A DNA stretch of 64,000 bases from Heterocephalus glaber (taxonomy: Eukaryota > Chordata > Mammalia > Rodentia > Bathyergidae): assembly GCF_000247695.1 (NCBI RefSeq), contig NW_004624751.1, positions 21,564,709 to 21,628,708 of the forward strand, in the 5' to 3' direction. How positions within the stretch are numbered: position 1 is the first letter of the stretch; each line of letters starts with the position of its first letter. The notes beneath the pieces were generated by a model. It saw only the letters and a program-made list of their open reading frames with translations. It did no database searches and was not told the DNA's origin. The position numbers were made by a program, and so were the translations under genes. Shown piece after piece: positions 11,420 through 23,117 of this stretch.

Positions 11420-12640
11420 TCATTCTATTCATTCACTTAGGAAACATTCATCAAACATTTACTATATACCAGTCACCTAAATGATAAAAATGCAAACATT
11501 AACTCTTTCAACCACATGTATTTATGAGATGCCTACTATGTGCCAAGCATTTTTTTAGGTTCTGAAGATACACCAACAAAGAACTTTTAACAAGAATCCC
11601 TGCTGTTATGGACTCACATTCTAGTGCAAGTTTGGAGTGCACAGCAAGGAGAAAAGCTGTCACAAAGTAAAATATATGGGATTTAGTAGATGATAAGAAC
11701 CATGGAGGAAAATCAAGCAGGGGAGGAGGATGAGAGCATCAGCAATGGAAAAGGACTGCAGGTATAGGTGATCAGGGATGGCTCTGTGGAGAAGAGGACA
11801 TTTAAGTAGAGACTTAAAGAAGCTGAGGGCATTGGTGAGGGGAGCACCGTGGGGAAGTTTCCAGGCTAAGTGAACAGTACGAGAGGAAATATATGCTTAA
11901 AATATTCAGAGTGAGAAGGCAGCTGTGACCAGAGCAGAGGAACCAGGAGGGGGTGTGGAGGAGGTACAGCAAGTGATAAATACTAAAGCCCTAAAGGGTG
12001 CTGCAATAACTCTGAGTCTTACTCCAAGTAAGATTAGGAGCCACTAATGGGTGTCCAGCATGGATTGTGTGATCAGGCTTGCATTTTATGTGAATTCTGA
12101 CTGCTGTGTTGTTAAGAGGCTGGGGTAGGAGACTGGGAGAGGAAACTTAAAGAGCATGGAGGGGAGTTAGAACAATTCAAGTGAGAGAGATGTTGCTGGA
12201 CATGCCAGGACAACGGTGGTGGAAATGAAAGTGGCCTGGTTCTGACATGGTTTTGAGGATGGTTTGGATGTGAAGTGTGAGAAAAAGAGAAGAATTAAGG
12301 CTGACTGCAAGTAGCTGCACTGGAAGCCCTGAATTGCCAACGGCTTACTTTGGAAACCACAGGAGAAGCAAATTTGGGGAAGGTCAGTAGATCTATCTTT
12401 GTACCTGTTATGTGAGAGGTATCTTTTAGACATCAAGAAAAGATGTCAAGGAGCCATTAGGTATTTGACAGTCCAGGGGAAACATCTCAGTTTGAGGTAT
12501 AAATTTGGATGTCATCAATATATAAATAACATTTAAAACTATGAAACTGGGTGAGATCACCAAAAAAATGACTGCGTATGGAAACATGTTAGAGCAGTTA
12601 TATTTGGAGGGTGGGAGAAAGGAGGGAGCTGGCCAAAGGA
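11420..12640 (-). mobile_element. L2 LINE, 3' third, long relic
   Basis: Over 1.2 kb of L2 in reverse orientation. In plus-strand reading the 3' end comes first ('CCTACTATGTGCCAAGCA', 'CACATTCTAGTGCAAG'). This is followed by the C-terminal part of ORF2 ('GGATGGCTCTGTGGAGAAG', 'GACTGCTGTGTTGTTAAG', 'GTGTGAGAAAAAGAGAAG'). The minus-strand open frame at 12167-12436 is a short surviving piece of the L2 reverse-transcriptase C-terminal region with its frame otherwise broken. It is an ancient, inactive element. Confidence 0.82.
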
Positions 12641-12849
12641 GACTCCCATAATGAGTAAAGGTTTACAAACATCTAGAATTCCACTCTTTCTCTCCTTTAC
12701 TTCTTTCTTCATTCTGCATCTTGAATGATCTTTTCTAGAGAAAATTGTGTTTCACACATGCCTGAAAACAGCCACCTAACTGATGCTCATAGTACCGGAC
12801 ATTGTTAAACTGGCCTGTCCCACTCAACGGTCTGGGTGGCACCCCCTCT
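12641..12849. other. Junction between two L2 relics
   Basis: About 200 bp with no feature of its own between two oppositely oriented L2 fragments. It may be further decayed L2. Confidence 0.4.
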
Positions 12850-13240
12850 GCATGCTCAGTCTATGCTGTCCGCCCACTGTCCTTCTGATCTGGTGCTTTT
12901 CTTTCAGCTGCTCAGAAGATTCTTCCTTCCTGCCCCTGGGCCTTTGCAGAGGATGTCTCATTTCCAGTTAAAAGCCTTTCCATCTCTTTAGCTTGTTAAC
13001 TCCCCTAGAAACCTTCTCTGACACAATCTTTCTCTCTCTGTGCTCTGCCAGTACCATATAACTTTTGGCCAAAGCACTTAAACAAGCTAATATCATCTTT
13101 GCCTACATGATTGTCTGATTTTGTCTGCTTTTCCTTCCAAACAGAAGCACTATGGAAGCAAGGGCGATGGCTATCCTTGTGAATCTCCCAGGCCTTGGCA
13201 CATTTCAGGTCATAAAATCAAGGTTCAATGAGTGTTTAAA
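12850..13240 (+). mobile_element. L2 LINE 3' end fragment
   Basis: Plus-strand L2 tail: 'GGGCCTTTGCAGAGGATGTC', 'GAAACCTTCTCTGACAC', then 'GCAAGGGCGATGGCTATCC', 'CCCAGGCCTTGGCAC' and a terminal 'CAATGAGTGTTTAAAGG'. These are the usual L2 3' landmarks in decayed form. Together with the preceding minus-strand L2 it makes an inverted, tail-outward pair of ancient origin. Confidence 0.65.
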
Positions 13241-14213
13241 GGCAGAGTTAAGGAATAAAGATTATCTAAAGTTTTATTTCTAAAGATGTGGACTGATAAC
13301 ATATTCACTTTCCCCTGAGTTACTCAAAGAAATGTATGTAAATTGCCAGAAGTATCCTCACAATTGATATTGAAAACAAGTCTGCTTCTTTTTGGAATGA
13401 GGTGTTCTAAATTTAGTTTCTCTTACATTTTGCCTAATTTCAGAGAACTGTCCCTTTCCCAAGCAAATCATGGAGCCACAGCCTCAGGCAAGTATAGTGT
13501 GCATCTGATGGGTCTTAGCTGGAGGAAGAAGCCAGCTGGAACACACCCAGAGGGGCCGATTTACCCCTGGACCCCATATAAGCAGATGACCCCCAATTTG
13601 CCATGCAGCACAAATTACATAACATAGCTACTCGATTTGCAATAAGAAAAGATCAGCCTCTGGGGGATGTCACAGACCATGGAGAAAAGGAGCCTGCTTT
13701 TCTGGTGGCTGGGATGGCTGCCTGGGGACCAGGGGCTCATCCAAATGAGCTTTCAGCCTGGCACGCTTCTGCTCTGGTACACATGTCAGCTTTGCAATTT
13801 TCCTAGCCCTTGCATAGCTATGGGCCTCACTTTTTCCTTAAAACAACATAATCTGTTAGAGTTTGATGGAAAAGAAAGAACTGATCAGAATGCTTGAAGA
13901 ATTTTCCTTTTAGATTTTCAGGATCACATCAGTCATAAACTAAAGTTAGGATACTCTACCAAAGTGCATGATATAAAAAAGATATTAAGTGTTGAATCCA
14001 GCTATCCAACAAATGAAAATGATATATAACTATGTGACATTGTATTTACTTCTGATTTTAAAAAGTTGTATGGATATTGTTTATTATTTTTCAGTGTATC
14101 TCTGTGAAAGAAATATAACTCCATTTTATGACCCCCAAAATGAAAAAAATAAGATAATTAAAATGAATTTTAAACTTATCTATATGATAGAATAAGCTCT
14201 AATACATGAAAGT
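13241..14213. other. Unique non-coding DNA
   Basis: Several overlapping open frames of 67-94 codons occur at 13343-13897. They have no recognisable domains and overlap in different frames, so none is supported as a gene. No repeat is recognised. Confidence 0.5.
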
Positions 14214-14321
14214 CTTTTTGTTTTTGGGGGGGTTTATTCGTTTTTTGGGGTTTTTTTGGTACCAGGGATGAAACTCGCTTGCAAGAGAGGCGGCGGAATC
14301 ACTGAGCTAAATCCCCAGCCC
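14214..14321 (-). mobile_element. ID-like SINE (tRNA-derived)
   Basis: Minus-strand SINE. In plus-strand reading a T/G-rich tail precedes GGTACCAGGGATGAAACTCG (decayed box B), and the element ends with ACTGAGCTAAATCCCCAGCC (box A, reverse). The tail is long and irregular. No clear target-site duplication was found by eye. Confidence 0.9.
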
Positions 14322-15303
14322 ATAGATGCTTAGTTTCTTCAGTGAACAGGAACCTTGCTAAAACAGACAGCTTTCAAAGATATGCATGTATGATACAATC
14401 ATATAAGCATCATACATAAAATAAATTAATATGCTGCACAAAATGCATCACATATTACCCTCAATGATAGCTTTCTCCTTATAAGATGATAGAGAAGTTA
14501 ATATCCTTTCAGAATTTCCAACTCCAACAGGCCTTTGAAGGCTAGAAATATGTTATCTCACCTGATAGGAAGCTTGAGATGGGGCAAGTTTAAAGCATTC
14601 CACAGTTTGGCCTCACCTTTGGGCATTTCTTCTAGCCCTACACTTTCTGTAGCCAACAGCCTTGTCCTCAGGCTCTTGGTTGCAGGGGGACTATCAGCAG
14701 TAACTGAGACAGGGGCACAAGTCTCTTTCGTGTCCAGCTAAAAAAGATTCGTTCCCCAAAGTGCAATCAAAACCTTTCCCTCCACCTCATTGGCTCAACT
14801 TGGTCACATGTCCATCACAGACCAGCAAGTGTTATCAGTGGAATACTGATGCTCATCAGCTTCTCAGAGCATCTGCTAAGCTGAAGATGCAGACTTCACT
14901 GAGTCACACAAGTCCCCCAGGGAGGAGCTGGAACAAAACTGGAATCTAGGTTGGAGGAAGGAAGAGAGGAACAGCCCATCATTAGACATTCGGCAGTGCA
15001 CACTAATGATGGCCCAAAATAATCTAGATCTTAGCTCTTAAAGCAAAACTTGTCCAGAGAAAAAATTTTAGTAACATCAATGTGTTTATAATCCTCACCA
15101 GTTACATAGCTTGAAATGTTTTAACACTAAAACAATCCTTTTTCTGTCATCTGTTGGTTGTGTCACCATTACTTCCGTTTTTAATGGCCTTTCTTCTCTT
15201 TAGAATTTGAATCCTTGTCCTGTCTTCAGCTTCTTCAGAGAGCCGCATGGCCCCTGGTAAACACTTCCAGCAGGGGCAAACCATTTGACTGACAGCTAAG
15301 TTT

Positions 15304-15317
15304 CAGCCAATTGGCTG
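15304..15317. promoter_or_regulatory. Palindromic CCAAT / NFI-like motif
   Basis: CAGCCAATTGGCTG reads the same on both strands. It contains CCAAT on each strand and a TTGGCTG half site as recognised by NFI proteins. A second TTGGC pair follows within about 20 bp. Binding is inferred from motif form only. Confidence 0.35.
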
Positions 15318-15609
15318 CCTTCCTCCTTGGCCTTTTGGCTGAGAGCACACACAGCATCAGCTTAGTCAGTGTGACATCTTCTATCCAGGGAGTCTTCCCT
15401 GTCCTGGCAGAAGGACAAACCCTACAGGCTAATTGCTAAGCATGCGGTTTTTAATTAATAATGCCCATGATTAATATGGAAGAATTTTTATCCAAAAAAG
15501 GGTAATATGTAGACTGAAAAAATATAAACATCTCAAAATACACTTGATTTTAGGGAATAGAAAAAGTGAGCATATGGTTAACACACATAGAGAATCACAC
15601 ACATACATG

Positions 15610-15626
15610 CACACACACACACACAC
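15610..15626. repeat. (CA)n microsatellite
   Basis: About eight CA units embedded in a looser CA/TA-rich stretch. Opposing open frames over it are low-complexity artefacts. Confidence 0.9.
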
Positions 15627-16589
15627 ATATAAATACACAAAGTTAAGGTTTTCCTGGTGCAGTGAGTCAATTTTAAGATTCCAGGGTGATCTAAGACAAT
15701 TTCTTTTATTTCAAAGTATTGTGAAAGGCAATGAAGCTTATTGGTACAAAAAGTAAATAAGCAAACACTGCCCACTTCTGACAATGTCCTTTTATAATAA
15801 TTGTGGATTTAGAGCACTAAGTAACTGCTATGGAAGTGTGTAATTACAGCTTTTTTTTCTGATGGATGTAGTTACAGAAGAGTGACAGTTGCTCAATTGT
15901 CTGCTATTGACCTAATGTGTTTAAATTGGTTCAGAAAACAAAGCCCATGTATGTTTTTGCTGACTCAAATAAAATCTCCATTAAAATTAAGAATTTGTGT
16001 ATGCTCCAGTGAATGAAGTAGCTTATATTCTCCACCGGGTTTGTCTATTTTATTATTAATCTTTAAGAAGATGATTAAGTAGTCTGGTTCAATCTGGCAA
16101 CTCAATTCTTAAAAAAATAAAAATGAATAAGGCAGAAACTGTAATACCATCTGCATTCTGACATACTTTTTCAACCCTGTAATGCAAATAATGTATTGTA
16201 AAATATTAAATAATACAAAATAAAATGTATCAAGTCATTCCTTAAGTAACTGCAGGTTGTTTGCAAATTACCAGGTCATTTCCTGATTATTGTTCCAATT
16301 TTTCTATTCCGACAAATTTAGGTAATAATATTTAGTGACTGGGCCCCAAAAAAACTTCATTAAAAGTTTTTTATTCTTTATCATGCCATTCTTCATTTAG
16401 CTACTCTAGAAACATTTACATTTCCTTGGGTTAAATAAAAATGTCCCACGTGGTTTATATTAATTCTCTAACAAAAGTAGAGTTAGTGTGGATAATTAAA
16501 ATAAAAAACTAAGTCCCAACTTAGTGGATATTGAAAGCTCCCCAAAGCCAAACCTTTTATAAGACTTAAAGAAATACAAACAATATTAA

Positions 16590-16725
16590 TAACACCAACA
16601 GTAATTCTAATACCACTTACTTTACATGAATCATTTCATTTACTCCATATCAACCCTAAAGTGAGAATCATTGTTGTCTCTACTTATAGATTAGCAAACA
16701 GGTACAGAGAGGCTATGGAGACTTC
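16590..16725 (+). mobile_element. MIR SINE fragment
   Basis: Plus-strand MIR landmarks: 'CTTTACATGAATCATTTCAT', 'CAACCCTAAAGTGAGAATCA', then 'TAGATTAGCAAACAGGTACA' and 'GAGAGGCTATGGAG'. The order matches the MIR core and 3' half. It is old and diverged. Confidence 0.7.
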
Positions 16726-16759
16726 TTCAATGTTCCTTCTTCTTTTCTTTTAAACACAG

Positions 16760-16809
16760 TATGATGATCTTAACTATCAAATGGCACAATTAAAGGACAG
16801 TCATGTGAG
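16760..16809 (+). other. Candidate 50-bp exon (hypothetical)
   Basis: A pyrimidine-rich tract ending TTTAAACACAG precedes this segment. It ends in GTGAG followed by GTAAGAACG, a strong donor. One frame is open and reads YDDLNYQMAQLKDSHV; the other two contain stops. I do not recognise the peptide. The 50-bp length leaves a frame-shifting phase. A MIR lies directly upstream, and the acceptor tract is close to it. This could be a cassette exon or chance, since strong splice-site pairs occur by accident in 64 kb. Confidence 0.2.
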
Positions 16810-17290
16810 GTAAGAACGTCTGAAGAATCTGAGGCAAGTGCAATACTCTGCAGTTCAATAATGGAGAAAGTGAGACAGGGCAGAGGAAAGCGATTTGACA
16901 GCATATGGATTTTAGCTCACATTACTCAAAGCAGGCTGAAGAAACAGAGATTCCACGAGAAGCTGCAGTAATTTTCCTGGCCGGCAGCATCTTGCTTGAG
17001 TCTGGTGTACTACAGTTATTATTCAAGGAAAATAGTATTTCTTCCTGGCCCTTAATGAGAATGAAGATTTGGGCCAGAAATAATCACATGAATGAAATAT
17101 TAAAATGAAAAATAATTATAAGGAAGAACATGATGATAATGATGATGATAAAAACCACAACAATACCAGGCAAATATTTAAGTAATCTTGAAGTCTGGAA
17201 AGACTTTTAAATATGACATTAAAAAGAGAACTATAAAGAAAGAAAGCAATGACTTTGATTACATAAAAATTAAAATGCAAAGGAAGAGTG

Positions 17291-17326
<36 letters not shown>

Positions 17327-17829
17327 TACACAGACAAAGTTAAGAAAAGACATGCTTAGCAGGAAAAAATATTAAGGATCAGGTATGGCAGACAAATGGC
17401 TACTACTCATAATGTAGAAAGAGTTCTTGCAAATTAGGAGGAGTGAAAATACCTATTCTCCTTCATCACATTTCACCAAAGGGCAAAAGATACAAATAGG
17501 CAAAAAAACATTGTAAATTATAAGAAATATAATTTTTAAATGCTCATCTTCACTAATAATAGCCCAAATAAGTGAAAAAAATCTAAGAACATTTTATTGC
17601 CTCTACAAATTGTGAGATAAAAAAATAGTTAAAAAAAAATTTAAAAGTCATTTCCCTCCTCTTCACTTGGATTCAAAATTAAGCTTTTTTTTAAATGAAG
17701 TTCTTCAAGCTCTAGCAAGCATAATATTGAGTTAGTAATTTCACATTAAAGCAATTTGAAAATACAACACATATTAATATAAACTTCTATAGTTTAAACA
17801 AAGCATATCCTACAGTGATCAACGTGGTG
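16810..17829. other. AT-rich non-coding DNA with a TA/CA microsatellite
   Basis: No gene recognised. A (TA)n run followed by (CA)n lies at about 17290-17326, and a small GATGAT-rich patch near 17130-17150. Confidence 0.5.
17290..17326. repeat. (TA)n-(CA)n compound microsatellite
   Basis: About seven TA units pass directly into about eleven CA units. The minus-strand open frame across it is low complexity. Confidence 0.92.
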
Positions 17830-18116
17830 GAACTTTAGTCCTCTGCATTGCACTATTGAGAGGTTATGGAGACTTTAAGAGGGAGGTGTTGCTCTTGAAG
17901 TGGCTCAGTGAACTCTGGCCTCTTCCTGTTCCTCTCTTTTGCTGCTCACCCATGAGATAAGCAGTTTTGCTTTGCCACCCACTCCCTACCATTTCCATCT
18001 AGCACCTCCATCAAAGGCTGGAACCTCCAACTCTGTGAGCCAAAATAAAACTTTTCTCTTTACAATTGACTATCTCAGGTGTTTGCTATACTGACAGAAA
18101 GCTGATTGACAAACAG
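17830..18116 (+). mobile_element. MaLR-type LTR (rodent form), 5' end decayed
   Basis: Plus-strand LTR relic: 'GCACTATTGAGAGGTTATGG', 'CACCCATGAGATAAGCAG', 'GGAACCTCCAACTCTGTGAG', 'CCAAAATAAAACTTTTCTC' (polyadenylation signal) and a terminal 'GAAAGCTGATTGACAAACA'. This 3' half with AATAAA and the 'CTGACTAACACA'-type end is shared by the LTRs at 38.3, 39.6 and 42.3 kb. They are members of one MaLR-like group. Confidence 0.75.
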
Positions 18117-18524
18117 AACACTCACATTCAAATTATCTTTATAACACCTCTCCAAAGCGATATTTAACTATTTCAAACTTTTAAAATATATCACTGAGCT
18201 TTAAAAAGGTTCTTTGACAAATGTCTCTCCTAAAATATATGATAACTTTGGAACAACAAAAGTGTACATTTGGTGGAAGCTTCAGATTTTATGTAATACA
18301 CGGTGATGTCCATTATTTTTCAGAGTACCCAAAAGTTTGGAGTCAGTCTTTGTGAACGAATTGCTCATTTGTTGTTTGACTAACAAATGATTTCTTCTCT
18401 TATATCTGAAATTTTGGTATATATGTTTAACTCACCTTTACTTAAAGAGTGAATGTACGACAATAGCAAGTATAAGCACTTTATGTCCCTGTTAATTCAT
18501 AAAGACCACATAAGGAAAAATGTA
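18117..18524. other. Unique non-coding DNA
   Basis: Nothing recognisable between an LTR and a MIR relic. Confidence 0.5.
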
Positions 18525-18715
18525 TAGGCTTTGCAATAGAAAAAGCCTTGATTTAAATACTGAGTCTACCACTTACAAGTGTTGTGATCTTCACTGACGT
18601 ATACAAAACACACTCTTTAAGTAATTATAATATTTGTCTTGCATAGGTTTTTAAAAACTTTGAAAGTTTCTGGCATGTTCTAGGCACTCACTAAACAGCA
18701 ACTATTATTAATAAA
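18525..18715 (-). mobile_element. MIR SINE fragment
   Basis: Plus-strand reading gives the reverse MIR order: 'GATTTAAATACTGAGTCTAC', 'CACTTACAAGTGTTGTGATC', a decayed middle, then 'TCTAGGCACTCACTAAACAG' and 'CAACTATTATTA'. It is ancient. Confidence 0.65.
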
Positions 18716-18749
18716 GCAGGTGGAAGATGAGGATTATTATTCATATGGC

Positions 18750-19265
18750 TGTAGTACTTTGAATTGTGTCCTCCAAAGATACACTATTAAGTCCTAATCT
18801 TCAGTTCTATAAATGTGAATTTATCTGGAATTGGGATTTGTGATCATAATCAAGTTAAAATGAGGTTATTTTGGATTAGGGTGGGCATTGATTCTGACTT
18901 ATTATAAGAAGAGAAGGGGGCTGGGCATGGGTAATCCCAGCACTCAGGAAGAGTTCAAAACCAGCCTGAACTACATAGCCAGACCCTGGAGAGAGAGAGA
19001 CACATATAAAGACACACGTGCACACACACAAGATCATATGCAGGCAGAGACAGTTTGGAATGATGCATCTATGAACTAAAGAAGGTCAAGAATTTCTGGA
19101 AGTCACCAGAATCTAAAAGGTAAGGAAGAACTCTTCCTTAGAATCTTCAGGGGAAGAATATTCTTGCTGACATCTTCATTTTGTACATCTACCCCCAAAA
19201 GCTGAGAGAATAAATTTCTATTGTTTTAAGTCATTTTGTTATGGCAGCATGATGAAACTAGTACA
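18750..19265 (+). mobile_element. MLT1-type MaLR LTR (contains a B1)
   Basis: Plus-strand LTR. Landmarks are 'TTTGAATTGTGTCCTCCAAA', 'AAGTCCTAATCTTCAG', 'CAAGTTAAAATGAGGTTATT', 'GGATTAGGGTGGGCATTG', then after the B1 insertion 'GGAAGTCACCAGAATCTAAA', 'GAGAATAAATTTCTATTG' and 'GAAACTAGTACA'. The length without the insert is about 440 bp, in line with MLT1B/C. Confidence 0.82.
18917..18990 (+). mobile_element. B1 SINE, internally deleted
   Basis: 7SL-derived rodent SINE. It shows GGGGCTGGGCATGG, then TAATCCCAGCACTCAGGAAG, then GTTCAAAACCAGCCTGAACT and ACATAGCCAGACCCTGGA. The 'GGTGGCGCACGCC' and 'CTGAGGCAGGAGG' parts are missing, so only about half of a B1 monomer remains. It interrupts the MLT1 and is therefore the younger of the two. 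It is one of the clearest rodent markers in the window. Confidence 0.85.
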
Positions 19266-20404
19266 ATAACATAGACCAAATTATACACTCCGGCTTTAGT
19301 TTACTTTTAAGACTACAATAATGATGTCAGTTAATAGATTAGGCCAATTAGAAAGTCCCTCTGAAGACTATTCAGCATAGCACCATGGTAGACAGATGCA
19401 CCTAGAAGAAGTTAATTGCAATAAAATGGGTTTAAATAAAGCAAAACCAACTTTTTCCCATGATATCAAAATAATTCAAGTAAATTTCAAAGATTTAAGT
19501 GTTGAATTATGCATCTAATTATCTTTGTTTTATACCTTTGCATGTATAGATGTACACATCACTAGCATTTCTTGAAAGTCATGGAAAGGATCATTTGACA
19601 AAGGTTTATTTTTCTAGGAATTGACTGTTTCTTTAAAATAAAGACAAGTGAAAGAAACAATTACAGCTAAGAACAGTCAGTCCCATAAACAATGAATGAT
19701 GTTGACTGACAGAAATTAGCAAGAAGAAAGAGAAAAGGGAATCTACAATATAGATTTCACTTTAATTGACCTCAAATGTTTTTTAATAGAGCAAAAATAG
19801 AATACACCATTCCTTTACTTATGCAATTAAGTTTATGCAGCTCCAGTTTATTATGGCTTGTTTCACACACACACACAAATACACACACACACACACACAC
19901 CTCCACCACCACTAAAAGCCAAAATAAAAGGACTTCAAATAATTTAGAATGATTTTTGTAATTGGTTTCTTTTTTAAAAAAATCCTTTAAGGGTAGATCT
20001 TCCAAAGGAGATAATCTTTGAGTCCCAGACCAATTAAGTGTTCTGCTGAGTTTCAGCAGCAACAGTTTTGGATTTTAAGAAAATGTTAATACCAGCACTA
20101 AATTTTATTCTGTTAATTGTGCTAATAATCAATAAGTAATTTTCATTCTAAACTAGGTTCTTTATGTTACTTAAATAAACCAACTGAAGATCATTTACAT
20201 CTCAATAACAATTCCTAATAATGTCACATCATTAAATTCCACCCTGGTTCTCAATAATGTCGGTTAGTGACCAATAAAAGGACTTATTCCCTTGGTCAGG
20301 TCCGCAGGGGGATAACATGAACAAATGGATGAAAGATTTTCTTGTTGCACCACCATACTAGTGAAGCTTTCTTCTCTTGGGATTTTTGCCATAATTGAGT
20401 TGCA
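19266..20404. other. Unique non-coding DNA with a CA microsatellite
   Basis: No gene recognised. (CA)n runs at about 19864-19877 and 19881-19900 are split by AAAT. The minus-strand open frame at 19772-20062 is driven by this run. Confidence 0.5.
19864..19900. repeat. Interrupted (CA)n microsatellite
   Basis: Two CA runs separated by AAATA, followed by CTCCACCACCACT. Confidence 0.92.
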
Positions 20405-20555
20405 GACTGGCTTTTTTCTTTTCCTGTCCCTCCTTTCTTTACCTCTCTTTCCTCTTCTTTGTTTTTTCTCTTCTATATTCTTCATTCTACCTCTTCCCCT
20501 TTCCTTTTTTCCCTCTCCCCTCTTTTCCTTCTTTTTTCTTTCCTTTCATATTTGC
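20405..20555. repeat. Polypyrimidine (CT-rich) tract
   Basis: About 150 bp that is almost purely C and T on the plus strand, with a few A breaks. Long homopyrimidine-homopurine tracts can adopt triplex or unusual structure. The open frames on both strands here are compositional artefacts. Confidence 0.8.
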
Positions 20556-23117
20556 TTTGAAATAGAATCGTTGTGATCCTAGTTTTGGCAAAATAGTCAT
20601 AAAAGAAAGAGTCTTCTGTATTCTATTTCTCATTGGAAAGATGAATAAAAAAGCAAAATACTTTAAAAACTTCTGTACCATGGATGTAAGTCTCTTTACA
20701 CTAAAATGGGGTGGATATTTTATAATTATTTATGTATGTAGATCAATATAGATATACTATTTTGATATTACATCTAAGAAAAATATTTGGGGACTATATT
20801 TCTAAGTTGATTATTTATATTGACCAAAATAAGTCACTTGTTTCTTTATGTTGTTCTGTATAGTTGCCGTGATATAGAATCCACTGTGTATCAGTAAAAA
20901 GTGTTTCTATAGCTAAAATGTGCATAACTTAAATGGTGAAAATCATTACTATTTTAAAACACATTTTTAACAGTGTTTTTGTGATACTAACACACTTGCT
21001 GATGATATTGAAATTTTTATGTTAATTAAACAACCCCTAACCACTCAGTACATTTCAGATATGTACATTTTGTAATTACCTCCATTATTGAAATAGCTGG
21101 CTTGATTTATCCATGCCACAGTAACATTGTAGCTTCTGTTATTTTTGTCTTTAGAAAAACATAGGTCCCAGTGAGGGAATATAAAACTATTACTGTAAAT
21201 TAAATATTAAAGCTAACTTATTCTTGCATAAGAATGCTGTCAAATAATGGTGATAACTGTTTCCAAGATAGAAACTATTTTTCGGCTTTTTGTTGTTTTG
21301 AAGAACAAATTAAAATCTGATTTTCAGTTCTTTTGGTAAATTGCATGTAGTTAGTGTGTATGGTTTTACTGATGGCAGTAGCTTAGGGGGAAGCTATTAC
21401 AGTCTTAGTTTAGCGATTAAGAAATACAACATTTGTTGAAGGGCTAGGCCTTTTAGTCCAGAATGGATTATCACTTGATCCTTCCTTAAGCATTTTTATA
21501 CAGGAGTGCATTCTCCTTGGAGCCACTCTGGGCTCCATGCCTCATTAGTTTGGGCGTTAGATAAATCAAAGGCAGCCTCGGAGACAAAGATAACCAAACT
21601 GCAGGCCAGCAAGATGATGATGTATGGATCCAGGAGGCTAATAGGAAAGTATTGACAGGAAAATGGTGTGCTTATCCTGCAATCACTGCATATTGCAATG
21701 AGAGCTCCCCGAAGCAGATGGGATACACTTCAGGGAATGTGCAACTGCAAGACTGCTAGGCAGAAATGGGTCCTTGTGCTTTAAATTCTAACAAAAACTT
21801 AGTTTCTTTTTAGCAGCACTTCAAATGCATCAAAATGTATAGTGCCACAGGCCACAGCAAACTCTAAAAGACAAAATCTCATCTCAAAACTGCAAGTGTT
21901 GGAGTGATTTACATTCTGGATTTTCTTTCTCACCAATATGACCTTTGAATGGCAAGAAATAAATGACTAGTCATACTTTCTATGATTAAAACTGTCCCAT
22001 CAGCTTTTAATACATGATGAAGTTTGTTTTCATTCTTTTATCTGTACTACTAGTCTTCAATACAGTATAAAGTTTACTTTTATGGGATTTAGAATGAACA
22101 CTATTTGAGCAAGATTTAACATGCAAAACACACATGTATTATTTGTCATATTCTGTATTTAAATAATATTTTTTGATTCTCATCTTCAATTGATATCTTT
22201 AGACTACATTCATCTTTTAAAGTTACATGTAGAATCTTATGCTCAGTATTGTATCTCTCTTCATTCTAGAAATCATGCATTTTATATATTTCTTAATTTG
22301 ATTATGTGTAAAATGTAAAAATCCAGTGTAAAAAAATTATAATACTGCAGTGACCCTACCTATTAGAATCACACATTCAGAGAAACATTCATTAATAGAC
22401 ATTTAACCTGAGCCTACTAAGGAACTGCCAAGGTTGAAGGTTAACTAACAGAATTGATTTTCCAAATCATGATGTGCTCCTTCAATCACCTCTTTCTTAG
22501 CTCAGAGTAGAACTTCCTGATTTACTCAGGACGATGTAACTCTGGAAAGAGAAGCAATTGTGAGTTCTCTGGTTTACTTAGGGTTACTCTTAGTTTACTC
22601 TGGTTCACTCTCTTTAAGTCTAGGACCATGGAAAGCAAATACTGTATATTTATTCCAACAGGATCTGGGAGTTAGGAACGTCCTATAGCCGCACAATGCC
22701 TGGGTACTCTTTGCATAGTACACACACTAACGCATCACCTCAACGGGATGGTGATCTGATTTGGTCTCAGGTCACTATACTGTCAGGATCTGAATGTGGT
22801 CATGAAGTAAGCAAGAATGATCTGGATAGGCTTTGAAGAGAAATCATAGAAAAACAGTACAACAAATTTGAGACAATAATTTGTGGTGATTGACATGTTA
22901 ATTTTGCGGTTGCCAGAGTGTTATCTAAAAGTCATCATTATCTAAAAATCTAATCTGTATTTAAGGCATTAGTATACTTCATCTCATATATTATCCACAG
23001 AAAATTAGTGTAACTGTTACTATTCAAATAGGTAGCATTTTAATTCATGATAGATCTCATATCTGGATGTCTTTATCCTTTGTTCAAAGGCAATAGAAGC
23101 ACAGGAAGATTTAAGAT
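20556..23117. other. Repeat-poor AT-rich non-coding DNA
   Basis: About 2.5 kb with no recognisable transposon, which is unusual for this window. No gene is recognised. Some of it, for example 21400-21760, is less AT-rich and could hold conserved non-coding elements. That is inference from the lack of repeats only. Confidence 0.45.

Larger units (their letters stand above)
14322..16589. other. Mostly unique non-coding DNA, possible regulatory block near 15.2-15.5 kb
   Basis: No gene recognised. A (CA)n run lies at 15610-15626. The part at about 15230-15480 is less AT-rich and holds a 14-bp palindrome with CCAAT plus NFI-like half sites, followed by TAATTA-type homeodomain motifs near 15452. 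Short open frames at 14535-14949 show no domains. Confidence 0.45.
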
